Positions 16,951 through 25,144 of a DNA stretch of 34,709 bases are shown piece by piece (the first letter of the stretch is position 1; each line of letters starts with the position of its first letter). The stretch is from Bryobacteraceae bacterium (GTDB lineage: Bacteria > Acidobacteriota > Terriglobia > Bryobacterales > Bryobacteraceae). The stretch lies in assembly GCA_025980665.1 (NCBI GenBank), contig JAICXC010000051.1, forward strand, positions 1 through 34,709, written 5' to 3'. A program made the position numbers and the translations under genes. The notes below the pieces were generated by a model that saw only the letters and a list, made by a program, of their open reading frames with translations, was not told the origin of the DNA and did not search any database.

Positions 16951-17581
16951 CCTGATCGCCTCATCGTTGCGCTCGGCGATCCCGCTGGTTGCTACAAGTC
17001 GGGCTGGAAATGTTCGCCGCCGCGGGCATGGACTTTGTCCGTGAGTTAAAGGCTCAGGGCCATCGCGTATTCGTCGATCTTAACGTTACGACATTGGTGA
17101 GACTGTAAAGCGCGCCGTGGCGCAAGTCGCCAAAGTCGGCGCCGATTTCCTGACCGTACATGGAAGCGCGCGATTATGGCGGCAGCCGTGGCGGCGACTG
17201 TTCTCTCAAACTGCTGGCCGTAACGGTACTCACCTGTTTCGATGAAACCGACCCCTGCCAGATGGGATATTCGTGCGACCTCGCGACGTTGGTGGAGTTG
17301 CGCGTTCGTAACGCCATGGATGCAGGTATCGACGGCGTGGTCTGCTCACCCCTCGAAGCAGCACGGGTACGGGCGATCGCCGGACCGCGCGCGACGCTGG
17401 TAACTCCCGGCGTGCGCTCCGCGGGTGCATCTGTGGGAGATCGAAGCGCATCGAAAGGCCCGCCGAGGCCATCGCCAATGGAGCGGATTACCTGGTGATC
17501 GGCCGTCAAGTTACGCGATCCAGCGATCCACGCGGCGAATTCGTCAAGATATGCAACGAGATCGCCGCTAAGGCAGAGTAA
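16951..17581 (+). pseudogene. pyrF: Decayed orotidine 5'-phosphate decarboxylase gene
   Basis: Read across frames, this stretch reconstructs a PyrF: DRLIVAL then GDPAGCYK (frame of 16954), GLEMFAAAGMDFVRELKAQ (frame of 17001), DIGETVKRAVAQVAKVGADF and TVHGS (frame of 17090), IMAAAV (frame of 17176), LKLLAVTVLTCFDETD through VVCSPLEAARVRAIAGPRAT and LVTPGVRSAG (frame of 17205), and KRIERPAEAIANGADYLVIGRQ to the stop at 17579-17581. There are five frame changes. The region between VAL and GDPAG appears deleted, removing the first active-site segment, and the catalytic Lys of the D-x-K motif reads Asn (VFVDLN). A functional UMP-forming decarboxylase cannot be made. Its end overlaps the convergent SBBP gene by 14 bp. 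Confidence 0.9.
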
Positions 17582-19646
17582 ATACCAACAGGAATACGTT
17601 CAGGTTGCTGTTGTCTGGCGGCTTTGGATTACCCGCCCCTGCGAACACATCCCCCAAAACGGTACCGGTGACGTAGATGTTATTTAGCGCGTCCACGTCG
17701 ATGCCATACGCGACTTGATATCCCGGTCCGGTGACATAGCTGGAGTAGATCAGGGCCTTGAGCGGTGAGGCGGCGGGATCGATCACTGCGACAAATCCGT
17801 CCAGGGCGCCAAAGTCAGAGGCCGGCGAAATTGCATTCAGGATGGGAAGATCGAGCGACAATGTGTAGCCGCAAAAATAATACTTGCCGGTGGCGTCGCG
17901 GCGCAGATCGTACGGAACGTCGCCATCGGACCCGCCATAGTAGGTTGAGTAAATCAGCGCTTTGGTGAAATCCTGCGCGCTGGGATCGATGATGGTCAGA
18001 AAAACATCGCCATTTCCGGCTTGCGCGCTTTGCAGCGCGTTCGATGTCACGGGGAAATTATTGGACAAGGTATATCCGGTCGCAGCCACGTGGCCCGACG
18101 GTTCCACCAGGATTTTGGTTGCCTGATCCTCGCCGTTTCCTCCCAAAAACGTCGAATAAGTAACGGCCATTGCATTTAAGTCGAGCCTGGTCAGGAAGGC
18201 ATCTCCGCCGCCGGAATAAAAGGGCCGGAAGGAGTTAGGCGTAGTGGGAAAGTCACCGGAGCGTGTGTAGCCCGCAATCCAAACCTGGCCGTCCGCGGCG
18301 ACGGCGACCGATCGTGGAGTATCTAGTCCACTGCCGCCAAGGAAAGTGCTGGCCACCAGGCTTGCCGTGCCGCTTTGGGTCGGGTCGAATTCGGCCACCC
18401 ATCCATCGAAGGTCCCACCCGGCAGCGTGCTTTGGAAGGCGTTGGTAGTAACGGGATAGTCAGAGGAACTTGTATAGCCGGTCACGTAAATCTTTCCTCC
18501 GGCGACTGCGATACCGGTGGGTATATCCATGGTGGTTCCGGCGAAGAAGGTCGAGTACGTCAGACCGTCCATGCCGGGCAGTTTGGTATCGATGACGGAA
18601 ACAAAACAACGCCGCACGCCACCATTGGCGTTGAGATACGCGTTGGGTGTAATCGGAAAGAAAAAATCGTCAGTGTAGCCGGTGAGATAAAAAACGCCCT
18701 CGCTGTCTACCGTAAAAGCCTTGAGGTAATCGCCAAAACTCCCGCTGAAGAATCCCGAGTAGGTGATAACGTTGCCGTTCGGATCCAGCGGAGCCATCAC
18801 CGTGGTGAAAGCCTGCTGGGCGGTGGTGGTGAAGAATCCCGTATATGCGGTGCCCACCGACGGAAAGTCGGGTGAATAGGTGTATCCGGCGAGGTAGATC
18901 AATCCGTTTTTGTCGTGACCGATGCCGAGCGGCACATCGGCGCTGGTTCCCGAAAGGTAGCCGGTGAATAGAATGGTTGGATCGACCACCAGCGGCTTGG
19001 TTGCATCGTATGCGCCCAGAGCAACCCCGATGGAACCGTCCGCTTGGATCACGTATGAGGAGCGCACGCTAACGATCTGGCGATCGGCAGCATGCTGATA
19101 TTGATAAACAAGGGGAGGATTCTGCGTGATCTGGCGGTCGCCCAGACTGAGAATTACTTGACCTTGCGGACCCAGATGGATGGAGTCGGCGCCATCGAAG
19201 CGCATGTGGATCCGGGAAGGATCGGCGCCGGGAGCCAGTTCGAAATCGTATTCCAGAGTCTGGCCCTTGCCGTAATAGACCACGTCGATGCCGGGATAGA
19301 CACTCGCTTGGCGCAGCCGGCCAAATGCGTCGACGCTGCCGGAGTTCCGTCCGAAATAATTGGTCGGGACGGCCGATTTTTCGAGCCCTTCGAAATGGCC
19401 AGCGCGATTACTGCCTTCGAGTGTCAGCCTGAGACCCCGGTTTCCGAACTGCATGAAGGTCCCGTCCTGGCTGAACCCGACGCCAAACCCTGGTCCACGG
19501 GCGACCCACTTATGGGCGTCCATGGCCTCGAAGCGCAAGGGAATTTGCGCATATACATCGGGCGCAGTGTTGGGGGATGGGGCGGCTAAGCCGGGAAAGC
19601 TGACGAGACACAGTCCGCCGGCCAAGCTTACTAATGACAGACGCAT
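17568..19646 (-). CDS. Secreted SBBP-repeat beta-propeller protein
   Basis: A 692-aa exported protein. After a signal peptide (LSLVSLAGGLCLVSFPGLAA) comes the N-terminal module that usually precedes these repeats (GFGVGFSQDGTFMQF; YPGIDVVYYGKGQTLEYDF; KPLVVDPTILFTGYLSG). At least six SBBP repeats of ~55-60 residues follow, recognisable by GYT-x-S/D-x-x-FP-x-T-x-x-A: PDFPSVGTAY, FFFPITPNAY, SDYPVTTNAF, GDFPTTPNSF, NNFPVTSNAL, LDLPILNAI. It likely folds into a propeller at the cell surface; ligand unknown. ATG at 19646 is chosen because the signal peptide starts there; a start at 19709 is possible. No C-terminal sorting domain is visible. Confidence 0.9.
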   Translation of the reverse strand: MRLSLVSLAGGLCLVSFPGLAAPSPNTAPDVYAQIPLRFEAMDAHKWVARGPGFGVGFSQDGTFMQFGNRGLRLTLEGSNRAGHFEGLEKSAVPTNYFGRNSGSVDAFGRLRQASVYPGIDVVYYGKGQTLEYDFELAPGADPSRIHMRFDGADSIHLGPQGQVILSLGDRQITQNPPLVYQYQHAADRQIVSVRSSYVIQADGSIGVALGAYDATKPLVVDPTILFTGYLSGTSADVPLGIGHDKNGLIYLAGYTYSPDFPSVGTAYTGFFTTTAQQAFTTVMAPLDPNGNVITYSGFFSGSFGDYLKAFTVDSEGVFYLTGYTDDFFFPITPNAYLNANGGVRRCFVSVIDTKLPGMDGLTYSTFFAGTTMDIPTGIAVAGGKIYVTGYTSSSDYPVTTNAFQSTLPGGTFDGWVAEFDPTQSGTASLVASTFLGGSGLDTPRSVAVAADGQVWIAGYTRSGDFPTTPNSFRPFYSGGGDAFLTRLDLNAMAVTYSTFLGGNGEDQATKILVEPSGHVAATGYTLSNNFPVTSNALQSAQAGNGDVFLTIIDPSAQDFTKALIYSTYYGGSDGDVPYDLRRDATGKYYFCGYTLSLDLPILNAISPASDFGALDGFVAVIDPAASPLKALIYSSYVTGPGYQVAYGIDVDALNNIYVTGTVLGDVFAGAGNPKPPDNSNLNVFLLVFTLP

Positions 19647-19828
19647 GAAGTTGAGACGTACTCCCTGAACCGTTGGGTTCCGTTGATTCTGAGATATAGG
19701 ATAAACCACTTCGCCTGGGCCATGGTTGTCCTCCTTCCCGATGCTACGGACCTGCGAGGCTGGTCACCGGGCTTCCATCGCTCCGCAACAGGCTGCTGGA
19801 ACGTAGATCCCCGCGGTATGCTCTTGTC

Positions 19829-20248
19829 ATGTCCGGCCGATTCCGGCACTTCGCGGTTGCGCTCGCGCTTCCGTGGCTAAGCGTTGTTACGATCGCTCAA
19901 TCCTTTTCTCCGCCTGAAAGCGACGACGGGAGGCAATGGCTGAAGCCGGGCAGTACGCCTTCTTCGCCCTTGCCGTCGCTTCTCGCGCCACCGCACTGAA
20001 CCAGAATGACGCCGCGGAGAAACTACTACGCCGAATGATCCGGCAGGCACCACGAAGTCCCGAGGCCGCTGAGGCCCACAAGCTGCTTTCGCGGATCTAC
20101 ATCCGACTTGCGTCCGGCGGCGGTGACCCTGCAGAGAATGGGCTCGATCGGCGGCGATTGCTGCGTTGGGAACTTCGGCGACGACCTGCTGATGCAGACC
20201 GAAGGGTTTTCGCTCGATTTCGACAACATGTCCCTCCGCTTTCACTGA
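19829..20248 (+). pseudogene. Decayed exported protein, probably a retropepsin-like aspartic protease
   Basis: Three coding-like pieces lie in order but in different frames. First, a signal-peptide-like start (MSGRFRHFAVALALPWLSVV, from ATG 19829; this frame stops at 19997). Second, a helical piece in the frame of 19936: EKLLRRMIRQAPRSPEAAEA then HKLLSRIYIR. Third, back in the first frame, VGNFGDDLLMQTEGFSLDFD and NMSLRFH ending in TGA at 20246-20248. The last piece resembles the C-terminus of acidobacterial aspartyl proteases (GNLG-x-DLL...LDF-x-x-M-x-L), and the helical piece their N-terminal part; the catalytic DTG core would have been deleted. The decay is fairly clear; the family is an inference from memory of such sequences. 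Confidence 0.45.
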
Positions 20249-20268
20249 GGGCGAGCCTTCGCTCGCCC
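20249..20268 (+). terminator. Perfect 8-bp hairpin after the decayed gene
   Basis: GGGCGAGC (20249-20256) pairs with GCTCGCCC (20261-20268) around CTTC, beginning at the base after the remnant's TGA. It is probably the old gene's transcription terminator, although no T-run follows. Confidence 0.45.
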
Positions 20269-20589
20269 GGAAGCAAACGCTGGCGACGGCGCCCTTTTCA
20301 AGGTAGCGGGATTGGGGAATCCCTCAGTTCTTAGCCCCTGCTTTCCAGGACGAACCCGCTACCAAACGATCACCGGCTTTGTCCCGTCGGTGTCAATGGA
20401 ACGAAGGAATCAGGAATCGCCTCCTGGCGTAGATTCGAATCCCCGAATGATGACGTTGCGTTGCGATTGACGGCGCATCCGGGAAGTCATGCACTTGGTT
20501 GCCTAACGCATAAGCCGTAGACTTCTAAAAATGTCATCTTCCAAAGACTACAATAAGGAGTTGGATGGAGAGCTTTACTTGAGGAGAAA
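20269..20589. other. Non-coding stretch with a long inverted repeat
   Basis: No convincing gene is visible in these ~320 bases. The one structured element is GGTAGCGGG (20302-20310) facing CCCGCTACC (20355-20363), a perfect 9-bp stem enclosing 44 bases; within it GGGATT (20308-20313) and AATCCC (20318-20323) form a competing hairpin. The rest precedes the PEBP-family gene, whose ribosome site GAGGAG is at 20581-20586. Confidence 0.5.
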
Positions 20590-21237
20590 ATGAAAATGAA
20601 GATGAAAACAATACAACGAACTGTACTTTCGGCAATCGCCATCACCGCGTCCTGTGCGATGGTTATGGCGCAAGCGCCCGGTGGAGGGAAAGGGGGCGGT
20701 AAAGGCCCGGGCGGCCCGCCGCGACCAGTGCTTTCAGTCACCTCCCCGGCATGGCCCGATGGCGGAGAAGTTCCCATGAAAAATGCCGGCCGAGGCGAGA
20801 ATAAGTCGCCCGAGTTCGAGTTCCATTGGACCGCTGGTAACAATCCGGTCGCCGCGCCAGAGGGTTTGCAAAGCTATGCGGTCATTTTCCACGACATCGA
20901 GAATTCCACAAACAAAACGACCGTTGACACGCTGCATTGGTCGGCATTCAACATCCCCGGCAATGCCAAGGGCTTGCCGGAAGGACTGGGTTCGGGTGAT
21001 CTGCCGGATGGGACTCGAAACGGTCCTGGTATCGCAGCGGGGAGGGGCGCACCAGCCTATTTTGGCCCCGGAGCCGGTCCCGGCCCGTTCCATCATTATG
21101 TATTCGAGTTCTATGCGCTCGACACGAAGCTGAATCTGCCGGCCAACACCACGCGCGATGAATTGATGAAGGCAATGGATGGCCACGTGATCGGCAAGGC
21201 AGCATACGTGGGCCGCTTCCACGCACCGCCCCAGTAA
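20590..21237 (+). CDS. Secreted YbhB/YbcL (PEBP) family protein
   Basis: A 215-aa exported protein: signal peptide (IQRTVLSAIAITASCAMVMAQ), then a Gly/Pro/Lys-rich linker (GGGKGGGKGPGGPPRP), then the phosphatidylethanolamine-binding protein fold. PEBP marks are LSVTSPAWPDGGEVP, a central LHWSAFNIPGNAKGLPEG, and HHYVFEFYALDTKLNL near the end, with the anion-binding pocket His/Pro residues in place. Bacterial members are called Raf-kinase-inhibitor-like, but their ligand is generally unknown. GAGGAG 4 bases before the ATG fixes the start. A DUF3738 gene follows after 1-8 bp, so they are probably cotranscribed. Confidence 0.92.
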   Translation: MKMKMKTIQRTVLSAIAITASCAMVMAQAPGGGKGGGKGPGGPPRPVLSVTSPAWPDGGEVPMKNAGRGENKSPEFEFHWTAGNNPVAAPEGLQSYAVIFHDIENSTNKTTVDTLHWSAFNIPGNAKGLPEGLGSGDLPDGTRNGPGIAAGRGAPAYFGPGAGPGPFHHYVFEFYALDTKLNLPANTTRDELMKAMDGHVIGKAAYVGRFHAPPQ

Positions 21238-21244
21238 ATTGGCG

Positions 21245-22147
21245 GTGACCAAGCTCCTGTTTAGTGTCAGCTTCGCGATCTTGGCTGTCTACGGGCAGCC
21301 GAGATTCGAAGTTGCTTCGGTCAAGCCGGGCCCACCGGACGCGATGGCCTCGATGAATGGCGGACCATTGCCAATAGGCCCGTTCAACCAAACCAATCAC
21401 GATCCTGGGCGGATCACATGGACCAACGTTCGGCTCGGACGAGTGATGCAAGTGGCGTTTGATTTGCCGGCGGATCGGATTTCCGGACCCGACTGGCTCC
21501 GCGACGACGTGGTCACGATCGTCGCGACGGTTCCGGCGGGCACCAGCGTCGGCGATTTTAGGCTGATGGTTCAGAACCTCCTGGCGGACCGATTCAAGCT
21601 CATCGTGCATCGCGAGACGAAGCAAGTTTCGGGGTATGCGTTGGAAGTCGGCAAGAACGGGCCGAAGCTCACACTGTCTGGCAAGGATTCGGGCAAGGAA
21701 TCGAAGGCAAAGTCCGAGAGTAGCCGCGACGAGGGTTGCCGGGGTTGCAATGCAATCGTGATCCAGGATGAGAGTGGTTTTCCCGCTCCGCGTCCAGGAA
21801 ATCCAATTTTTCTACCCGGAGCTGGATTCTCGGCGACGATTGAAGTGAACGGTAAGAATCGCACGAGCGTTCTAAATGGGGGCCCACAGAGCATTGCCGA
21901 TTATCTGGGCAATGCTATTGGAGCGCCGGTGGAAGATCGGACCGGATTGACTGGAATCTATGATGTCCACCTGGAATTTGTACCGGACCCTTCTGGGACG
22001 GAGCCGACGGGAGCTGCCGCGAGCGATCCCGGAACGGGCATATTTGATGCCGTTCAATCGCAACTGGGATTAAAGTTGACGCCGAAAAAGGTGCCGGTGG
22101 AAACGCTGGTTATCGACCATTTAGAGAAAGTCCCGACCGAAAACTAG
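21245..22147 (+). CDS. TIGR03435/DUF3738 soil-associated protein
   Basis: A 300-aa exported protein with a short signal peptide (KLLFSVSFAILAVYGQ) and the standard family opening RFEVASVKPGPPD. It continues with RITWTNVRLGRVMQVAFDLP, GPDWLRDDVVTIVATVP, MVQNLLADRFKLIVHRETK, GYALEVGKNGPKL and the terminal VETLVIDHLEKVPTEN. The family is strongly expanded in acidobacteria; its function is unknown. A CRGC pair in the middle (GCRGCNA) is not a family hallmark known to me. GTG at 21245 is chosen; TTG at 21239 is the alternative, and neither has a clear ribosome site. The stop shares CTAG with the convergent uup stop. Confidence 0.9.
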   Translation: MTKLLFSVSFAILAVYGQPRFEVASVKPGPPDAMASMNGGPLPIGPFNQTNHDPGRITWTNVRLGRVMQVAFDLPADRISGPDWLRDDVVTIVATVPAGTSVGDFRLMVQNLLADRFKLIVHRETKQVSGYALEVGKNGPKLTLSGKDSGKESKAKSESSRDEGCRGCNAIVIQDESGFPAPRPGNPIFLPGAGFSATIEVNGKNRTSVLNGGPQSIADYLGNAIGAPVEDRTGLTGIYDVHLEFVPDPSGTEPTGAAASDPGTGIFDAVQSQLGLKLTPKKVPVETLVIDHLEKVPTEN

Positions 22148-23937
22148 CCGGCCTTTTCTTCCAATTCCGCCCAACGCGCATATAACGCGTCGACTTCTTG
22201 CTGCGAGGCTTCGATTTCCTTGTACAGCTTTTCAAGCGAACGCGGTTCCTTGCGCGCGACATCTTCTACGGACATGTGCTTGGCGTGGAGGACGTCTTCC
22301 AATTCGGCAATTCTCTGCTCGATGGATTCGTACTCGCGGCTCTCGATGTAAGACAGCTTCTTCTTCTGAGGCGCAGGTACACGTGGGGCGGCTGTTTTTG
22401 ATTTTGCCGGGCGGGGCGCATTCTGGGCTTCTTTCAGCTCGGAGGCCCACTGGGAGTAATCGGCGAAGCGTTCGGCTTTCCCGCCGCCGTCGAGACCTAG
22501 GACGATGGTCGAAACGCGATCGAGCAAATAGCGATCGTGAGTGACGAGAACGAGAGCGCCCTTGAATTCGAGCAGGCTCTCTTCCAGGATCTCAAGCGTG
22601 GGGATGTCGAGATCGTTGGTCGGCTCGTCGAGAAGCAGGAGATCGGCGGGCTCGAGCATCAGATTGGCGATCAGGACACGCGCGCGCTCGCCTCCGGAGA
22701 GCTTGTTGACCGGCTGATCGAGCTGATCGCTCGCAAATAAGAAACGGGCGGCCCAGGAGGCGACGTGGATCACGCGATCGCGATAAATGACGGAGTCGCT
22801 GTCGGGTGCGAGCGCTCGCCGGAGTGATAGATCGGGATTGATCTGGCGGCGTTGGTCGAAATAGACGATGCGAAGATTGTCCGAGCGCTCGATGCTTCCC
22901 TGGAGGGGCGCGATGTCGCCGCGCAAGAGCTGGAGCAGCGTGGTCTTGCCGCTGCCATTCGCGCCGACCAGCCCGACTCGCATGCCGGCGGTGATCGTGA
23001 AAGTGAGATTTTGGAACAAGAGCTTGTCTTCGAACCCAAATCCGACGTTTTCCAGATGGACCAGACGTTTGGTCTTCTGGCCGGTGGCCACGAAGTCGAA
23101 ATTCGCCTCGGCAGTGCGGCTTCGGGACTTGAGGTCGGACAATTCGGCGATCAGTTCACCGGCATTATCGATGCGTGCTTTCGCTTTGGTCGCGCGAGCC
23201 TTGGGACCTCGGCGCAGCCACTCCATTTCGATGCGCACGCGGTTCTCAAGAGCGCTCTGGCGCTGAGACTGGGCGTGCAGGAACTCGGCCTTCTGCTCGA
23301 GGAAGGCGCTGTAGTTGCCGGCGACGTGGAACATCCCATCGGGATAGACGCGGCTGAGCTCGGCCATTCGTGTGGGCACGTTTTCGAGGAAGTAGCGATC
23401 GTGGCTGACGATCACGCACGCGAAGGATGCGCCCTGGAGAAGTTTTTCCAGCCACTCGATGCCGGCGAGGTCGAGGTGATTGGTGGGTTCGTCGAGCAGG
23501 ACGATTTCGGGTTTCTGAACCAGAGCCTCGGCGATGGAGAGACGTTTGCGCCAGCCTCCGGAAAGCGTCTCGGCTTGGGTATCGAAATCGCGAAAGCCGG
23601 CTCGGCCCAAGGTTTCCGACTCGCGAGCCTGCCATTCCGATTCCCGCAGGCCAATGGAACGCATCGCGCGCCGCATGACGCCGCGGACGGTCTCGCCTGG
23701 CTCGAAGTTCGAATCCTGAGGAACGTAGGCCAGCCGCGTATTCCCGCGCAGCACCAGATCACCGGAATCGGGCTCGATACGCCCGGCGAGGATTTGGAGC
23801 AACGTGGACTTACCCGAGCCGTTGGGTCCGATCAGACCAAGGCGGTCGCCTTCGTTGATGCTGAGGGAGACACCGCGAAACAACGGCGCGGCGCCGAAGG
23901 ATTTCGAGATCTTGTTGGTATTGAGTAGGAGCGCCAC
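22144..23937 (-). CDS. uup: ABC-F family ATPase, Uup-like
   Basis: A 597-aa cytoplasmic protein with two ABC ATPase domains and no membrane segments. Domain 1 (~1-230): GPNGSGKST Walker A, ETLSGGWRKR signature, IVLLDEPTNHLD Walker B. The linker EWLRRGPKARATKAKARI is the Uup signature. Domain 2 (~290-500): GANGSGKTT, NKLSGGERAR, LLLLDEPTNDLD. The C-terminal ~75 residues form the Lys/Glu-rich coiled coil that binds branched DNA in E. coli Uup. ABC-F proteins act on the ribosome; Uup is also linked to transposon precise excision and ribosome assembly. The start is GTG at 23937, buried in a 15-bp hairpin. It lies 41 bp downstream of a DUF3738 gene on the same strand. Confidence 0.94.
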   Translation of the reverse strand: MALLLNTNKISKSFGAAPLFRGVSLSINEGDRLGLIGPNGSGKSTLLQILAGRIEPDSGDLVLRGNTRLAYVPQDSNFEPGETVRGVMRRAMRSIGLRESEWQARESETLGRAGFRDFDTQAETLSGGWRKRLSIAEALVQKPEIVLLDEPTNHLDLAGIEWLEKLLQGASFACVIVSHDRYFLENVPTRMAELSRVYPDGMFHVAGNYSAFLEQKAEFLHAQSQRQSALENRVRIEMEWLRRGPKARATKAKARIDNAGELIAELSDLKSRSRTAEANFDFVATGQKTKRLVHLENVGFGFEDKLLFQNLTFTITAGMRVGLVGANGSGKTTLLQLLRGDIAPLQGSIERSDNLRIVYFDQRRQINPDLSLRRALAPDSDSVIYRDRVIHVASWAARFLFASDQLDQPVNKLSGGERARVLIANLMLEPADLLLLDEPTNDLDIPTLEILEESLLEFKGALVLVTHDRYLLDRVSTIVLGLDGGGKAERFADYSQWASELKEAQNAPRPAKSKTAAPRVPAPQKKKLSYIESREYESIEQRIAELEDVLHAKHMSVEDVARKEPRSLEKLYKEIEASQQEVDALYARWAELEEKAG

Positions 23938-23971
23938 TGCCGGTTATTCCTATTGTCCGACAGTGGCGCTC
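23929..23971 (-). promoter_or_regulatory. Start-codon-sequestering hairpin of uup
   Basis: On the minus-strand transcript GAGCGCCACTG (23971-23961) pairs perfectly with CAGTGGCGCTC (23939-23929). A G-U wobble (23960/23940) then joins a further CGG/CCG (23959-23957/23943-23941), giving a 15-bp continuous stem. The 13-base loop (23956-23944) displays AGGAATAA, and the GTG start (23937-23935) is inside the stem. The wobble would be a C-A mismatch in the opposite-strand RNA, so the fold favours the uup mRNA. It suggests control of uup translation, possibly by ribosomes finishing the upstream gene at 23979. Confidence 0.65.
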
Positions 23972-23978
23972 TCGCGAG

Positions 23979-25139
23979 CTAATTTTCGGAGGGTTTTTCC
24001 AGGCGATCGATGACCATGACATCGACTTGTGCCTTGGTGTTTTCCAGCTTCAATCCCAGTTGCTGCTGGAATGCGGCGAAGATATCCGGGGGCGCGTCGG
24101 CAGGGTCTCCAGCCGTAGGCGGAGCGTTAGGTGGAGGGCCGCCGCCGATCTGAGACTGAGACGGGTCGGGTGTCCACTTGAGCTGGAAGTTGTAGCGAGC
24201 TGGGCCGAGTCCGGTCTGATCTACCACAGGCTGCTCGAGAATATTGCCTTGCAGCACATGAGCGAATTCCTCCATGGTCGCGTTCTGGACCATGAAGGCG
24301 CGCGGTCCGCCACCGAAGCCGGGAAGATTGAGAGGACTTTCGCTTTTTGTGAGCTTTGGTCCGGTCTTCGACACAGTGATCGCGTACACGGAAAGCTCTT
24401 TCTTCTCGTTATGGAAGCTGAGCTGGAAGCGCTCTTTGAGCAGCTTTTGGACCATCATCTTCAACTGCGGTCCGTTCGGCATACCGCCGACATCGGGCTT
24501 CGCCGTGATATCGAACTTCTCCGATTCGAGCCAGGCCGGACCTTTGGTGATCTGCCGCGGATGCAAGTCGTAAGCGAACTTGATCAGATCGGCCACACTG
24601 GTACTAGTCGTATTCAGCATGCCGCTTCGGTTCACTAGAAGAGAAAAACGTCCGTCTGGCCTGGCAGGTTTGATGGTGGCGACTTCAAAACCCGGTTTAG
24701 CATCGGCCGCCATTTGGGTCGGCGGGGGTGGAGGATCGGGAATCACCCAGGCGGTCTCGGGGGTGGCTTTCGTCAGTACCAGTGGGATTGCAGGACCTCC
24801 CTGAGACCAAGTCCCGTCGATGGTGTTTCCGTCGCCACTCACCTTGCCTTCGAACGTGCCGTTTAAGGCGTTGATTGTCATCTTTACGGCAGAACCGTTT
24901 CGGGTGAACGTGGTGGCAGGTATTGCGGGCGATCGTTGGTCGATGCTGTAGAAGACCGCCGCAAGCTTGTCGTTATCGGTCGTTGAGATTTTGATCACCG
25001 TGCGCAGGCCTTGCCCCGCACCTTGCGGAGGCTTTAGCGTGCCCTGCCAGGTGCCGGTTATATTTTGAGCGGACAGTTGGGAAAACGACGCGCCGTCTGA
25101 CAACGCTGCCAGGGCGATAATCCACAACATCTTTTTCAT
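23979..25139 (-). CDS. TIGR03435/DUF3738 protein with extra N-terminal beta domain
   Basis: A 386-aa exported protein. After the signal peptide (MLWIIALAALSDGASFSQLSA) comes a ~110-residue beta-rich domain (ITGTWQGTLKPPQGAGQG; VIKISTTDNDKLAAVFYSID; GDGNTIDGTWSQGG) that resembles small lipocalin-like domains, then a Pro-rich linker (PDPPPPPTQ). The DUF3738 region follows: GFEVATIKPARPDG, GPAWLESEKFDITAKP, MVQKLLKERFQLSFHNE, VMVIDRLEKPSEN. ATG at 25139 has AAGGAGG upstream and starts the signal peptide; an in-frame ATG at 25169 is less likely. It is the first gene of a two-gene operon with uup. Function unknown. Confidence 0.9.
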   Translation of the reverse strand: MKKMLWIIALAALSDGASFSQLSAQNITGTWQGTLKPPQGAGQGLRTVIKISTTDNDKLAAVFYSIDQRSPAIPATTFTRNGSAVKMTINALNGTFEGKVSGDGNTIDGTWSQGGPAIPLVLTKATPETAWVIPDPPPPPTQMAADAKPGFEVATIKPARPDGRFSLLVNRSGMLNTTSTSVADLIKFAYDLHPRQITKGPAWLESEKFDITAKPDVGGMPNGPQLKMMVQKLLKERFQLSFHNEKKELSVYAITVSKTGPKLTKSESPLNLPGFGGGPRAFMVQNATMEEFAHVLQGNILEQPVVDQTGLGPARYNFQLKWTPDPSQSQIGGGPPPNAPPTAGDPADAPPDIFAAFQQQLGLKLENTKAQVDVMVIDRLEKPSEN

Positions 25140-25144
25140 TTGGA

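Noticed and set aside
17160-17498. 112-aa open frame as an independent gene
   Set aside because: Its sequence is one segment of PyrF (LKLLAVTVLTCFDETD and following), with the remaining segments in other frames on both sides; it is part of the pseudogene.
19936-20334. 132-aa open frame as an intact gene
   Set aside because: Only its first ~50 residues look coding; the preceding signal-peptide segment and the following C-terminal segment lie in another frame, indicating a broken gene.
20401-20463. Possible tRNA fragment around ATTCGAATCC (20433-20442)
   Set aside because: The flanking bases do not form a T-stem, and no acceptor, anticodon or D arm can be drawn.
22852-23928. 358-aa open frame opposite uup
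   Set aside because: It mirrors the conserved ABC-F coding sequence on the other strand, with no recognisable motifs; a GC-rich shadow frame.
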